49,561 bases of DNA from Flavobacteriaceae bacterium (GTDB taxonomy: Bacteria; Bacteroidota; Bacteroidia; Flavobacteriales; Weeksellaceae): positions 1 through 49,561 of the forward strand of contig JAAYKY010000042.1 of assembly GCA_012522185.1 (NCBI GenBank), written 5' to 3'. A program made the position numbers and the translations under genes. The notes under the pieces were generated by a model. The model was not told the DNA's origin, did no database searches, and saw only the letters and a list, made by a program, of their open reading frames with translations. Below, in pieces: positions 26,793-34,109 of this stretch. Positions within the stretch are counted from its first letter, which is position 1. Each line of letters starts with the position of its first letter.

Positions 26793-27394
26793 TTTTTTAT
26801 GACCTCAATTTTGCTAGCCAGATAATGGGTGCCTTCTTTATTGCCATTCTCATATTCTATCACTGTTTTTAGTTCTAAAATAACACCAGGTAATCCCCAA
26901 AACTTTTCGGGTCCCGTTTTGTAACTAAGTTTAGGAGCGTACCAAGCTTCGATTTTTGTTTGATTTTCATCTTCCAGAACGGCGATGGCTTTTAGGGTTG
27001 AAATTCCTGCAATTTCTTTTGTTTCTTTCTTAATTTCCCAATTGATAATGGGTAAATCATCTTGAACTAAAAACGCCTTTCCGCTCAATTTTATACCTTC
27101 TACGTATTTTTTTGTTTGGAAGTTTTTATAAACTGGATTTTCATCTGCAGACATCATAGCCATAGAAAATCCACTTATTTCGGATTGGGAATTATTTATA
27201 GTGGGGACAACTGTGTAAATCGACTCGCTTTCAGTTGAGATTAATTCAAATATACTTGTGACTGAATTTACTGAATTATCAACTCGATTAATGGACTCAA
27301 AATAGGGCTCTACTTCGTACTCAATTCTTAATTTTTCTTGTGCCTTTGATAGACTTAGGTAGAATAAAAAGTTGAATAAAAAAATGTACTTCAT
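26789..27394 (-). CDS. GLPGLI-family secreted protein, C terminus frameshifted
   Basis: A 201-aa member of the GLPGLI family, named after its conserved motif (here WGLPGVILEL near 170). The signal peptide is MKYIFLFNFLFYLSLSKAQ. Family marks are PIINWEIKKETKEIAGISTLKA and AWYAPKLSYKTGPEKFWGLPG. The reading frame stops early at 26791; the missing 37 residues continue in another frame (separate entry). It follows a second GLPGLI gene in tandem. Members are periplasmic or surface beta-rich proteins of unknown function, often next to TonB-dependent receptors, but none is here. Confidence 0.85.
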   Translation of the reverse strand: MKYIFLFNFLFYLSLSKAQEKLRIEYEVEPYFESINRVDNSVNSVTSIFELISTESESIYTVVPTINNSQSEISGFSMAMMSADENPVYKNFQTKKYVEGIKLSGKAFLVQDDLPIINWEIKKETKEIAGISTLKAIAVLEDENQTKIEAWYAPKLSYKTGPEKFWGLPGVILELKTVIEYENGNKEGTHYLASKIEVIKK

Positions 27395-27403
27395 TTTGCT
27401 GAT

Positions 27404-27541
27404 TTATTTTTGTTCCCATTCATAAATTTTCTCAGGTCCCGATCTATTTAAAGTAATAAAAAAATTACCAGGTTCCCCAATAGCTTTTGAAACTCTCGTA
27501 GCTTCTTTAATTGCTTCGTCGCGATTAAATATTATCCCATT
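27404..27541 (-). other. Out-of-frame tail of the upstream GLPGLI gene
   Basis: The interval between the two GLPGLI genes is open in one minus-strand frame from about 27541 to a TAA at 27406-27404. It reads GIIFNRDEAIKEATRV, then NFFITLNRSGPEKIYEWEQK, and has no ATG. One extra base in the GGG at 27538-27536 would join it to the end of the 216-aa protein and leave only 9 bases before the next ATG. I read it as the displaced C terminus of that protein; a separate remnant is the alternative. Confidence 0.45.
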
Positions 27542-28182
27542 TCTTTATAAAAGTCTCTAAGGAAGTAGAAAATTGGTCTGTATATGTTAAATTTATAGAG
27601 GTTTTTTTTGTATGGATAAATAATTTTGGTTGCTTTCGAGTAATAATTATGGTTATCGTCCAATGTTATTTCAAGAATCAAACCAGGCAATCCGCTGAAT
27701 TTCCATGGACCAAAACTCATGGGAATTTCTTTTGTAAAGTAAGCAGTAAAACTTGATCCTCTAAAACTAAGTTTTGCTTGTCCACACTCGTAACCATTTA
27801 TAACTTTGGTTTTACTTGAATCAATTTCCCAATGCAAGGCAGGAATCGTATCTGCGATAAAATATTTAGTATCATCTATGTAATCTTCAAAAAAAACAAC
27901 ACCTTGATTGAACTTTGTGTAATAAGATCTTGGTTTTATACTTTCATTATCTATTGTATTAATTGTATTAGAGGTCTCATCTGTAAAGGCAAGTTTGGAT
28001 TTTTCCTTTACTTTGCGTTCTAAAATGTCATATTTAGCCATTTCTTTATTGGCAATTAAGACTTCTGTATTTGAGTAATTTTTAAAGAATTCCCCATGTT
28101 CATATTCTACATAAACATGATTTTGTGCAATTGAAATTTGAATAAAAAAAACGGACAAAAAGAGTGCTATGTGTTGTTTCAT
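27532..28182 (-). CDS. GLPGLI-family secreted protein, possibly frameshifted
   Basis: A 216-aa protein with the signal peptide MKQHIALFLSVFFIQISIAQ and the family motifs IPALHWEIDSSKTKVINGYECGQAKL, AYFTKEIPMSFGPWKFSGLPGLILEI (about 145-170). It is the first gene of a two-gene GLPGLI tandem. The last residues, FLRDFYKEMG, run into a stop just where another frame takes over with coding-like sequence. A strong 10-bp hairpin lies 20 bases before its ATG. The function is unknown. Confidence 0.87.
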   Translation of the reverse strand: MKQHIALFLSVFFIQISIAQNHVYVEYEHGEFFKNYSNTEVLIANKEMAKYDILERKVKEKSKLAFTDETSNTINTIDNESIKPRSYYTKFNQGVVFFEDYIDDTKYFIADTIPALHWEIDSSKTKVINGYECGQAKLSFRGSSFTAYFTKEIPMSFGPWKFSGLPGLILEITLDDNHNYYSKATKIIYPYKKNLYKFNIYRPIFYFLRDFYKEMG

Positions 28183-28202
28183 AGTTTTTCATATAAATAG
28201 TT

Positions 28203-28229
28203 GGAAATCTTAAGAAAACTAAGATTTCC
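28203..28229. repeat. 10-bp hairpin/operator upstream of the GLPGLI genes
   Basis: GGAAATCTTA (28203-28212) and TAAGATTTCC (28220-28229) form a perfect inverted repeat with a 7-base loop. It lies between the divergent GLPGLI and XRE genes, 20 bases from the GLPGLI ATG. There is no U-run, so an operator (perhaps for the XRE protein) or a leader hairpin is more likely than a terminator. Confidence 0.5.
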
Positions 28230-28339
28230 AGCTTATTACTAATTTATAACCCTGCTGTTGATATTTAATTTATAGTTAAGCGTTAAACTATATCTTAAAA
28301 TTGTTTTACAAAATTGCTTTGTATTTGCATAAATACCCG

Positions 28340-28352
28340 CCCGATAATCGGG
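28340..28352. repeat. GC-rich palindrome CCCGATAATCGGG
   Basis: A perfect 6-bp inverted repeat around one base, 78 bases before the XRE gene and just after a weak -7-like sequence (TGTATTTG at 28320-28327). It stands out in AT-rich DNA. It is a candidate operator. Confidence 0.35.
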
Positions 28353-28429
28353 AACTCCGACCTGTTTTCGTGTCAAATCAGTTAAAGATAGAAAAATATT
28401 TAAATTTATAACCTAAACACTTTACCAAA

Positions 28430-28828
28430 ATGAACGCTAACATAGGGAACAAAATTAGACAAATCAGAAAAATAAGAGGATTCACACAAGAAATCATGGC
28501 TGATAGGTTGAATATTTCTCGTTCAGCTTATTCAAGAACAGAGTTAGGGGAGACTTCAGTTTGGGTTTATCATATAAAAAATATTTGTAAGGAATTGGAT
28601 GTTACATTTGAAGAACTTCTTTTCAGCCCTGAAAGTTTGGAACAACAAGGTGGTCTCCCTACTTTAACAGTTCGAAGCTACAAAAATAAAGACAACCTTT
28701 TTGCTCTCAACCAAATATCAGAGAAGCTAATAAATCAATATGAGAAGCGCATAGAGGAATTGACAAGAAAAATTAAGGAATTAGAAGGTAGAAAAAAAGT
28801 ATGGTTTCCCTTCCTTTGGAGGGGCTAG
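28430..28828 (+). CDS. XRE-family helix-turn-helix regulator
   Basis: A 132-aa protein. The N-terminal HTH_3 domain (about 5-64) has IGNKIRQIRKIRGFTQEIMADRLNIS and the recognition segment SRSAYSRTELGE. The linker is followed by a coiled coil (about 95-120, KRIEELTRKIKELEGRKK) for dimerisation. It lacks a sensor or peptidase domain. It faces away from the GLPGLI pair, with two palindromes between them that could be its operators (inference). It ends 7 bases from the convergent ppx gene. Confidence 0.9.
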   Translation: MNANIGNKIRQIRKIRGFTQEIMADRLNISRSAYSRTELGETSVWVYHIKNICKELDVTFEELLFSPESLEQQGGLPTLTVRSYKNKDNLFALNQISEKLINQYEKRIEELTRKIKELEGRKKVWFPFLWRG

Positions 28829-28835
28829 GGGAGGC

Positions 28836-29720
28836 TTACTTCACTTTCTCATACAACGAGCGGATCATCCCGTCAGAAATCCCAATTTTCGGAACATGAA
28901 TTTTCTTGGCGCGAGACCATTTCATTACTTTGGTGTAGATTTCAAGAGCATATTCCACCACATCGGCGCGGTCGGGTTTCATATTGAGTTCTTGCAATCG
29001 CTCTTCATACGACATTTCCCGAACTTTTTTATAGCGCGAACGCAAATAAGAACCCGCAAGCGGTTTGCCTAATTTTACACCTGAATATTTATAAACGTGG
29101 TTGATGTTTCCACCCGAACCAATCAAATCCACATCGTGTTTACGGATGTTCTCTTCGATCCATTTTTTCATCTCAGGGTAAACGTTCTGTTCTACTTTTC
29201 CTTCCAAAAGACGAACGGTTCCCACTTGAAAAGATTTGGAAAACTGTACCTCACCATCCGAAATCAATGTGAGTTCCGTACTTCCACCGCCCACGTCCAC
29301 ATAGAGATAATTATTCCCATCCAAAATGAAATTCTGAAGTTCAGTAGCAAAAATAAGTTCGGCTTCAGTGGTGCCATCGATAATTTCAATCGAAATTCCG
29401 GACTGCTTTTTTATTTTCCGAACGACTTCTTTTCCGTTTTCGGACTCACGCATGGCCGAAGTCGCATACGCCAAATAATGCTCCACACCGTAAATATCCA
29501 TCATCAACTTATAAGCTTTCATCGCATCGATGAGTCGTGCGGTATTTTTCTCCGAAATCTCTTTGTGGGTAAATACATCTTCTCCCAGTCGGATGGGCAT
29601 TCGGACGATGCTCGTTTTATTGAAAACCGGTTTGGAACCAGGAACTTCATATACATAATTTATCAAAAGACGCATGGCATTTGAACCAATGTCTATCGCG
29701 GCTAATTTTCTGACTTTCAT
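28836..29720 (-). CDS. Ppx/GppA phosphatase (exopolyphosphatase)
   Basis: A 294-aa actin-like ASKHA phosphatase. Motifs are AAIDIGSNAMRLLI (phosphate-1), YATSAMRES, the catalytic Glu region IEIIDGTTEAELIF, and YVDVGGGSTEL (phosphate-2). It has only the two N-terminal domains, without the HD-like C-terminal part of E. coli Ppx, so it is the short form. It lies directly after ppk1 (the stop of ppk1 adjoins its ATG) in a polyphosphate operon and probably degrades polyphosphate or pppGpp; which one is not decidable here. Confidence 0.93.
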   Translation of the reverse strand: MKVRKLAAIDIGSNAMRLLINYVYEVPGSKPVFNKTSIVRMPIRLGEDVFTHKEISEKNTARLIDAMKAYKLMMDIYGVEHYLAYATSAMRESENGKEVVRKIKKQSGISIEIIDGTTEAELIFATELQNFILDGNNYLYVDVGGGSTELTLISDGEVQFSKSFQVGTVRLLEGKVEQNVYPEMKKWIEENIRKHDVDLIGSGGNINHVYKYSGVKLGKPLAGSYLRSRYKKVREMSYEERLQELNMKPDRADVVEYALEIYTKVMKWSRAKKIHVPKIGISDGMIRSLYEKVK

Positions 29721-31811
29721 TTAATTATCTTTTATTTCTTCTTCCAATTCATGCAAGAGTTCATCGGTTACATTGGCTTCGTACAAATAATCATAAGTAG
29801 CAAACTGCGAGCGGATGGAGGGAAGGTTATTTCGGCGGTAGGTCATACTTTGATGTGCATCGTGGTAGCGCGCTTTTACATTGTCATGAAAGCTAATTTC
29901 AAAAGTATCCTGTACCATTTTCTTTAATTTTTCGTCGTAAATTGGGCAGGCAACTTCCACACGGAAATCAAGATTTCGTTCCATAATATCGGCAGATGAA
30001 ATAAAAACACGATCGTTTCCTCCATTTACAAACCAATAAATTCGTGGATGCTCGAGGAATTTATCCACGATACTGATCGACTCGATGTTCTCCGAAAGTC
30101 CTTCTATCCCAGGAATTAAACAATGAAGCCCTCGCACGACAAGTCGCACTTTTACTCCGGCATTGGATGCTTCGTACAGCATATCGATGATTTCTTTGTC
30201 GCTCAAACTATTGAGCTTTAAGTTGATGCCCGAAGGAAGACCTTTCTTGTGGTTTTTAATTTCTTTTTTGATGAATTTGAGTAATTTTTTACGTGTTTGT
30301 TGGGGAGAAACCAACAAATGCCGATAGGATTGCACCAAATAATTGGCTTCAAAAAATTTAAACAGTTGAGAGATTTCCTCACTGATTTCTTCATTTGAAG
30401 TCAAAAGTGTATAATCCGTATAAAGTTTAGCCGTCCCTGCGTGAAAATTCCCTGTGCTGACAAAGGCATAGCGTGAAGCATAACCTTCTTCTTCCTTTCT
30501 TTCGATGTATCCGATTTTGGAATGAACCTTTAATCCGGGGACACCAAAAATTACTTTTACGCCTGCGTCTTGAAGTCGTTTGGACCATTTTACATTATTG
30601 GCTTCGTCAAATCGGGCTCTTAATTCCAAGACTGCCGTAACTTCTTTTCCGTTTCGGGCGGCATTGATCAGCGCGCTCATCACTTGGGATTCTGCTGCTA
30701 CACGGTATATCGTAATTTTAATTTTGGAAACTTTTGGGTCAATGGCTGCTTCCCTCAAAAACCTTAGAAATACCGAATAATCATGATAAGGAACAAACAA
30801 AAGGTGATCTTCATGGGTAATCGCCTCAAAATGATTTCGGTATTTTTGAAAGCTATACGGGATGATGGCTTTAATTTTTTCATAAATCAAATCTTTTCGA
30901 CCTAAATTGGGAAACTTCATCAAATCACGTTTATTGTGGTATTTACCGCCAGGATTGATGCTGTCATAATCATCGATGCTAAGTTTTTTAATTAAAAACT
31001 CCAATGTATCCGGAGCAACTGCGCGATCGTAAACAATCCGAACGGGTTCGCCTTTTCTCCTCCCTTCTAAACTCTTTGAAACTTTCTCCAACAGGCTGTG
31101 TTCTAAATCATTGTCGAAGTCTAATTCGGAGTCTCGTGTGATTTTAATGGAGTGAGCTTCGATTTGTTCATAACGGAAAACTTTGAAAATTTCATCCAAA
31201 TGGTAGCGAATGATGTCTTCCAAATACATCACATATTGTTTATCATCAGTTTTGGGCAATAAAACAAATCGTGGAAAAATATGAGTGGGTAAATCGATGA
31301 GCGCATAGTTCAGATTTTCCTTGCCCCAAAATTTAACAGCAAGATAAAAAGCGCCATCGCGAATGGCGGGCGATTTTAAATTGTCTTGTAAAATATAAAT
31401 CGCAATAGAGTGACTCAGTTCCGAATTGAAATAATTGGAAACAAAATCAATATGCTCTTCCGGAATATTTGTATCGTCAATGAAAAAAATACCTTGCTCC
31501 TCCAATTCCATCAGAATACTATCGTACAATGCATCGTATTCTTCTCGTTGAATGGCGACAAGATCGTTAATCTGTTCGATCAATTCTTCATCGGTTTGAT
31601 CCTCCAATATATTTCGGTAAACTTTATTTTTCAATTGGATGGAGCGCAATACTGCCGAATAGCGTACGGAATAAAACTCATCGAGATTGTTGGAATAAAT
31701 TCCAAGAAATCGAAGTCTTTCCAATAAAGGAACTTGCGGGTCTTTTACTTCTTGCAAAACTCTTCCGTTGAAGTGTAACCAGCTGATTTCTCTGTTGATA
31801 TATCTTGTCAT
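29721..31811 (-). CDS. ppk1: Polyphosphate kinase 1
   Basis: A 696-aa enzyme that reversibly makes polyphosphate from ATP. The open frame begins at 31868, but the ATG at 31811 is preferred: it starts MTRYINREISWLHFNGRVL, the family N terminus, and overlaps the sixA stop by four bases (ATGA). The catalytic His is in GLKVHSKIGYIERK (about His430), with the second conserved His in KFLEHPRIYWF (about 588). The N, head and two phospholipase-D-like catalytic domains are all present. It is co-translated with sixA and ppx in one operon. Confidence 0.97.
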   Translation of the reverse strand: MTRYINREISWLHFNGRVLQEVKDPQVPLLERLRFLGIYSNNLDEFYSVRYSAVLRSIQLKNKVYRNILEDQTDEELIEQINDLVAIQREEYDALYDSILMELEEQGIFFIDDTNIPEEHIDFVSNYFNSELSHSIAIYILQDNLKSPAIRDGAFYLAVKFWGKENLNYALIDLPTHIFPRFVLLPKTDDKQYVMYLEDIIRYHLDEIFKVFRYEQIEAHSIKITRDSELDFDNDLEHSLLEKVSKSLEGRRKGEPVRIVYDRAVAPDTLEFLIKKLSIDDYDSINPGGKYHNKRDLMKFPNLGRKDLIYEKIKAIIPYSFQKYRNHFEAITHEDHLLFVPYHDYSVFLRFLREAAIDPKVSKIKITIYRVAAESQVMSALINAARNGKEVTAVLELRARFDEANNVKWSKRLQDAGVKVIFGVPGLKVHSKIGYIERKEEEGYASRYAFVSTGNFHAGTAKLYTDYTLLTSNEEISEEISQLFKFFEANYLVQSYRHLLVSPQQTRKKLLKFIKKEIKNHKKGLPSGINLKLNSLSDKEIIDMLYEASNAGVKVRLVVRGLHCLIPGIEGLSENIESISIVDKFLEHPRIYWFVNGGNDRVFISSADIMERNLDFRVEVACPIYDEKLKKMVQDTFEISFHDNVKARYHDAHQSMTYRRNNLPSIRSQFATYDYLYEANVTDELLHELEEEIKDN

Positions 31812-32290
31812 GCTAATGATTTCGGTTTTATGATGTGCAAAGTTTTCCCTTTTTCGATGGATTTCCAATCTTTTGTATCAAACTCAAAAATGGCCACGCC
31901 CGATGTAGGTAGGTTTTCGATGTATTGATTGCCCATACGATTAACGAATTCAGTATAAGCTTCATTGTGTCCAAAGAAAATGGCTGTTTCTATGGAGTTG
32001 TCAAGATTTTTGATGAATTTCAATAAATCAAAGAAAGAAAAAGTATAAAGCTGTTCATCGGTTTTGATTTCGGGATTTGAGAAAAAATCTGCAGTGAGAT
32101 CGGCTGTTCTTTTGGCGCGAACCGCTGGGCTTGAATACCAAGCATCAATCTCAAAATCAAGGTATTCTGACAAAGAACGAGCTGATTTTTTTGTGCGTTC
32201 AATCCCGGTTTCCAGCAAATCACGTTTCATATCTGTGACGTTCATGTCCCAGCGACTTTTGCCATGCCTGAAAAGTATTAATTTTTTCAT
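31808..32290 (-). CDS. SixA-like histidine phosphatase
   Basis: A 160-aa protein of the RHG (phosphoglycerate-mutase-like) superfamily. The start at 32290 gives MKKLILFRHGKS with the catalytic His9, and overlaps the upstream stop by four bases (ATGA); the longer frame to 32368 lies inside the aminotransferase gene. The second core residues are in YSSPAVRAKRTAD and the second His in FFGHNEAY. SixA of E. coli dephosphorylates histidine phosphotransfer domains; here the operon with ppk1 and ppx may point to Ppk phosphohistidine or other phospho-compounds. That link is inference. Confidence 0.9.
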   Translation of the reverse strand: MKKLILFRHGKSRWDMNVTDMKRDLLETGIERTKKSARSLSEYLDFEIDAWYSSPAVRAKRTADLTADFFSNPEIKTDEQLYTFSFFDLLKFIKNLDNSIETAIFFGHNEAYTEFVNRMGNQYIENLPTSGVAIFEFDTKDWKSIEKGKTLHIIKPKSLA

Positions 32291-33492
32291 TTCTCTATTT
32301 GATTTGTTTGATTGATGATGATTTTCACAATTTTCTCTCCGATTTCTCTGATTTCCTCTTCCGTCCATTTGAGTGATAATGGTATGGTAATGGTTTTTTT
32401 GATGATTTCATCGGACTGTGTAAAGTCTTGACTTTCATAATCCGGTAAAAGATCTCTTTGCTCTTTGAACAAAGTGGTATCAGATTTCAAAGCTTTGAAG
32501 TGATCCCACTTTCTTACATAATGCCAGTTGTTGTCGTACCAATAAGCCGATGGAATTCCAGACGATTTTAATTCTCTAATGACTCTTCTAGCCAAATTTT
32601 CACTTTCCAAAAAGAGGGAAAGAAAAGAAGCATTGTCACCTTCTTTATCTGGAATCCTTCGGAATTTTACATCCGTATTTTCTTTGAGGATATTTTTGAT
32701 TGAGTTTTTAATTGACTTCTGTTTATTGAGAATCTGATCCAATTTCGTCCATTGCGCGAGCCCGATGGCCGATTGCAGTTCGGAAATTCGGAAATTTAAA
32801 CCAATGATGGGATGGTTTTCAGCGCCACGGTCATTTCCCAAATGATCATGTCCATGATCTGTAAACCGATGACAATAGTCGTATTTCGATAAATCATTGG
32901 TCAGAATTACACCTCCTTCGCCACAAGTGATGGTTTTAACGAAGTCAAAGGAGAGGCACCCGATGTGCCCAATAGTTCCCAAATATTTCCCTTTGTATTT
33001 TCCACCAATGGCTTGGCAGGCATCTTCGATGACCCAAAGATTATTTTCTTGAGCGATTTTCATCAATTCATCCATATCGGCCATGGCACCACACATATGA
33101 ATGGGCATAATGGCTTTGGTGCGAGGTGTAATGGCTTTTCGAACCGAATCAGGCGAGAGTGTGAGGGTATCGTCAATGTCGGCAAAAACGGGAATAGCTC
33201 CGGTAAATAAAATAGCTTCAAAACTTGCAACAAACGTAAATGGAGGCATGATGATTTCGTCTCCGGCTCCAATTCCGAGTGCTTTGATAGATGTGATCAA
33301 GGCAGTCGTGCCGCTACTGCTTAGATGGGCATAAGCGACTTTTAGTTTTTCCTGAATGGCTGTTTCAAACTCTTTTGCTTTCCAATGTGCATTTCGCAAT
33401 GGTTCGAAGTTGTAGCGCATCAGAACTCCGGAGTTCATCACGTCTTCGATGTGTTTTCTTTCTTCTTCTCCAAAGATTTCAAATCCCGGCAT
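32287..33492 (-). CDS. DegT/DnrJ/EryC1/StrS aminotransferase
   Basis: A 401-aa PLP-dependent sugar-type aminotransferase. I choose the ATG at 33492 (MPGFEIFGEEERKHI), because the TTG at 33516 lies inside the -7 box of the promoter. Motifs are HLSSSGTTALITSI, the cofactor Asp in VIEDACQAIGG (Asp157) and the Schiff-base Lys in SFDFVKTITCGEGG (Lys186), and GLNFRISELQSAIGLAQ. These enzymes aminate keto-sugars for surface polysaccharides or antibiotics. It is the first gene of the operon with sixA, ppk1 and ppx, an odd partner for polyphosphate genes. The substrate is unknown. Confidence 0.9.
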   Translation of the reverse strand: MPGFEIFGEEERKHIEDVMNSGVLMRYNFEPLRNAHWKAKEFETAIQEKLKVAYAHLSSSGTTALITSIKALGIGAGDEIIMPPFTFVASFEAILFTGAIPVFADIDDTLTLSPDSVRKAITPRTKAIMPIHMCGAMADMDELMKIAQENNLWVIEDACQAIGGKYKGKYLGTIGHIGCLSFDFVKTITCGEGGVILTNDLSKYDYCHRFTDHGHDHLGNDRGAENHPIIGLNFRISELQSAIGLAQWTKLDQILNKQKSIKNSIKNILKENTDVKFRRIPDKEGDNASFLSLFLESENLARRVIRELKSSGIPSAYWYDNNWHYVRKWDHFKALKSDTTLFKEQRDLLPDYESQDFTQSDEIIKKTITIPLSLKWTEEEIREIGEKIVKIIINQTNQIEK

Positions 33493-33513
33493 ATCATCTG
33501 TTTTTGGTTCAAA

Positions 33514-33546
33514 CAAAGATAGGAATTCAACTGAACCCTAAAACAA
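33514..33546 (-). promoter_or_regulatory. Promoter of the aminotransferase-polyphosphate operon
   Basis: On the minus strand TTG (33546-33544), 22 bases, TATCTTTG (33521-33514). Initiation would be near 33507, 15 bases before the ATG at 33492. Confidence 0.55.
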
Positions 33547-33556
33547 TTAAAAAAGA

Positions 33557-33584
33557 AAAGAGACCGAATTTTTTCGGTCTCTTT
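33557..33584 (-). terminator. 12-bp stem terminator between the small gene and the aminotransferase operon
   Basis: AAAGAGACCGAA (33557-33568) pairs perfectly with TTCGGTCTCTTT (33573-33584), with a TTTT loop. Read on the minus strand it is followed by a U-rich run (CTTTTTT), so it ends the transcript of the small gene at 33638-33994. It could also act weakly in the other direction. Confidence 0.8.
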
Positions 33585-33637
33585 CACAGGTAGTTGTACT
33601 CCTTACTGTTTTGAGTTTAACCTCAGAACACCTCTTG

Positions 33638-33994
33638 TTATAAGGTTAGCAAAAGGCAATCACTAGGGTTAGTAGTGATCTGAAAGGTTTTGGTTGAGTT
33701 TTTAAAGTAGATTGAGGTTGTGAATTGAGTACAAATAATCTGATCGTTTAAAATAAAACCACTTGGCAGTAAGTTTTTAGTTTTCATGACACTTGAAGAG
33801 AGGCGTCCCAAAGGCATTAGATACGCCGAAATGGGGGTAAACACTTTTTTTACATTCTCTAACATTGGAGATCGCATCAGCAAAATAAATGACTTTTTTC
33901 CATTGTGAACTGTGTTCGTTTTACAAGCGTCTGACTTGATTAAAAATGAACCCAATGCAGGCTGAAAATTATATTTATGAGAGAGATTAGTCAT
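33638..33994 (-). CDS. Hypothetical 118-aa protein
   Basis: A small protein beginning MTNLSHKYNFQPALGSFLIK and rich in Ser, Thr and Asn, without signal peptide or helix. The open frame reaches 34045 only with a TTG start; the ATG at 33994 lies 20 bases past an excellent -7 box, and a strong terminator follows the gene. Promoter and terminator together argue that it is expressed, even though I do not recognise the family. It lies downstream of the TPR-LuxR regulator and may be its target, which is inference. A noncoding transcript from the same promoter is the alternative. Confidence 0.5.
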   Translation of the reverse strand: MTNLSHKYNFQPALGSFLIKSDACKTNTVHNGKKSFILLMRSPMLENVKKVFTPISAYLMPLGRLSSSVMKTKNLLPSGFILNDQIICTQFTTSIYFKNSTKTFQITTNPSDCLLLTL

Positions 33995-34013
33995 ATCATT
34001 TTCACTAACAAAA

Positions 34014-34046
34014 CAAATGTATCTATAAAACCCAAAAAGGCGCAAA
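34014..34046 (-). promoter_or_regulatory. Promoter of the 118-aa gene
   Basis: On the minus strand TTTG (34046-34043), 21 bases, TACATTTG (34021-34014). Both boxes match the Bacteroidota consensus exactly. The -7 box is identical to those of rplC and rpsH. Confidence 0.65.
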
Positions 34047-34109
34047 AAATAGAGTTACAAAAACGTTACATTTTTACATGTGATTGATTTTCAGTATTCT
34101 GTGTGTGTT

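Noticed and set aside
29097-29684. 195-codon plus-strand frame opposite ppx
   Set aside because: Phe/His-rich shadow of the phosphatase gene; no signal or family match.
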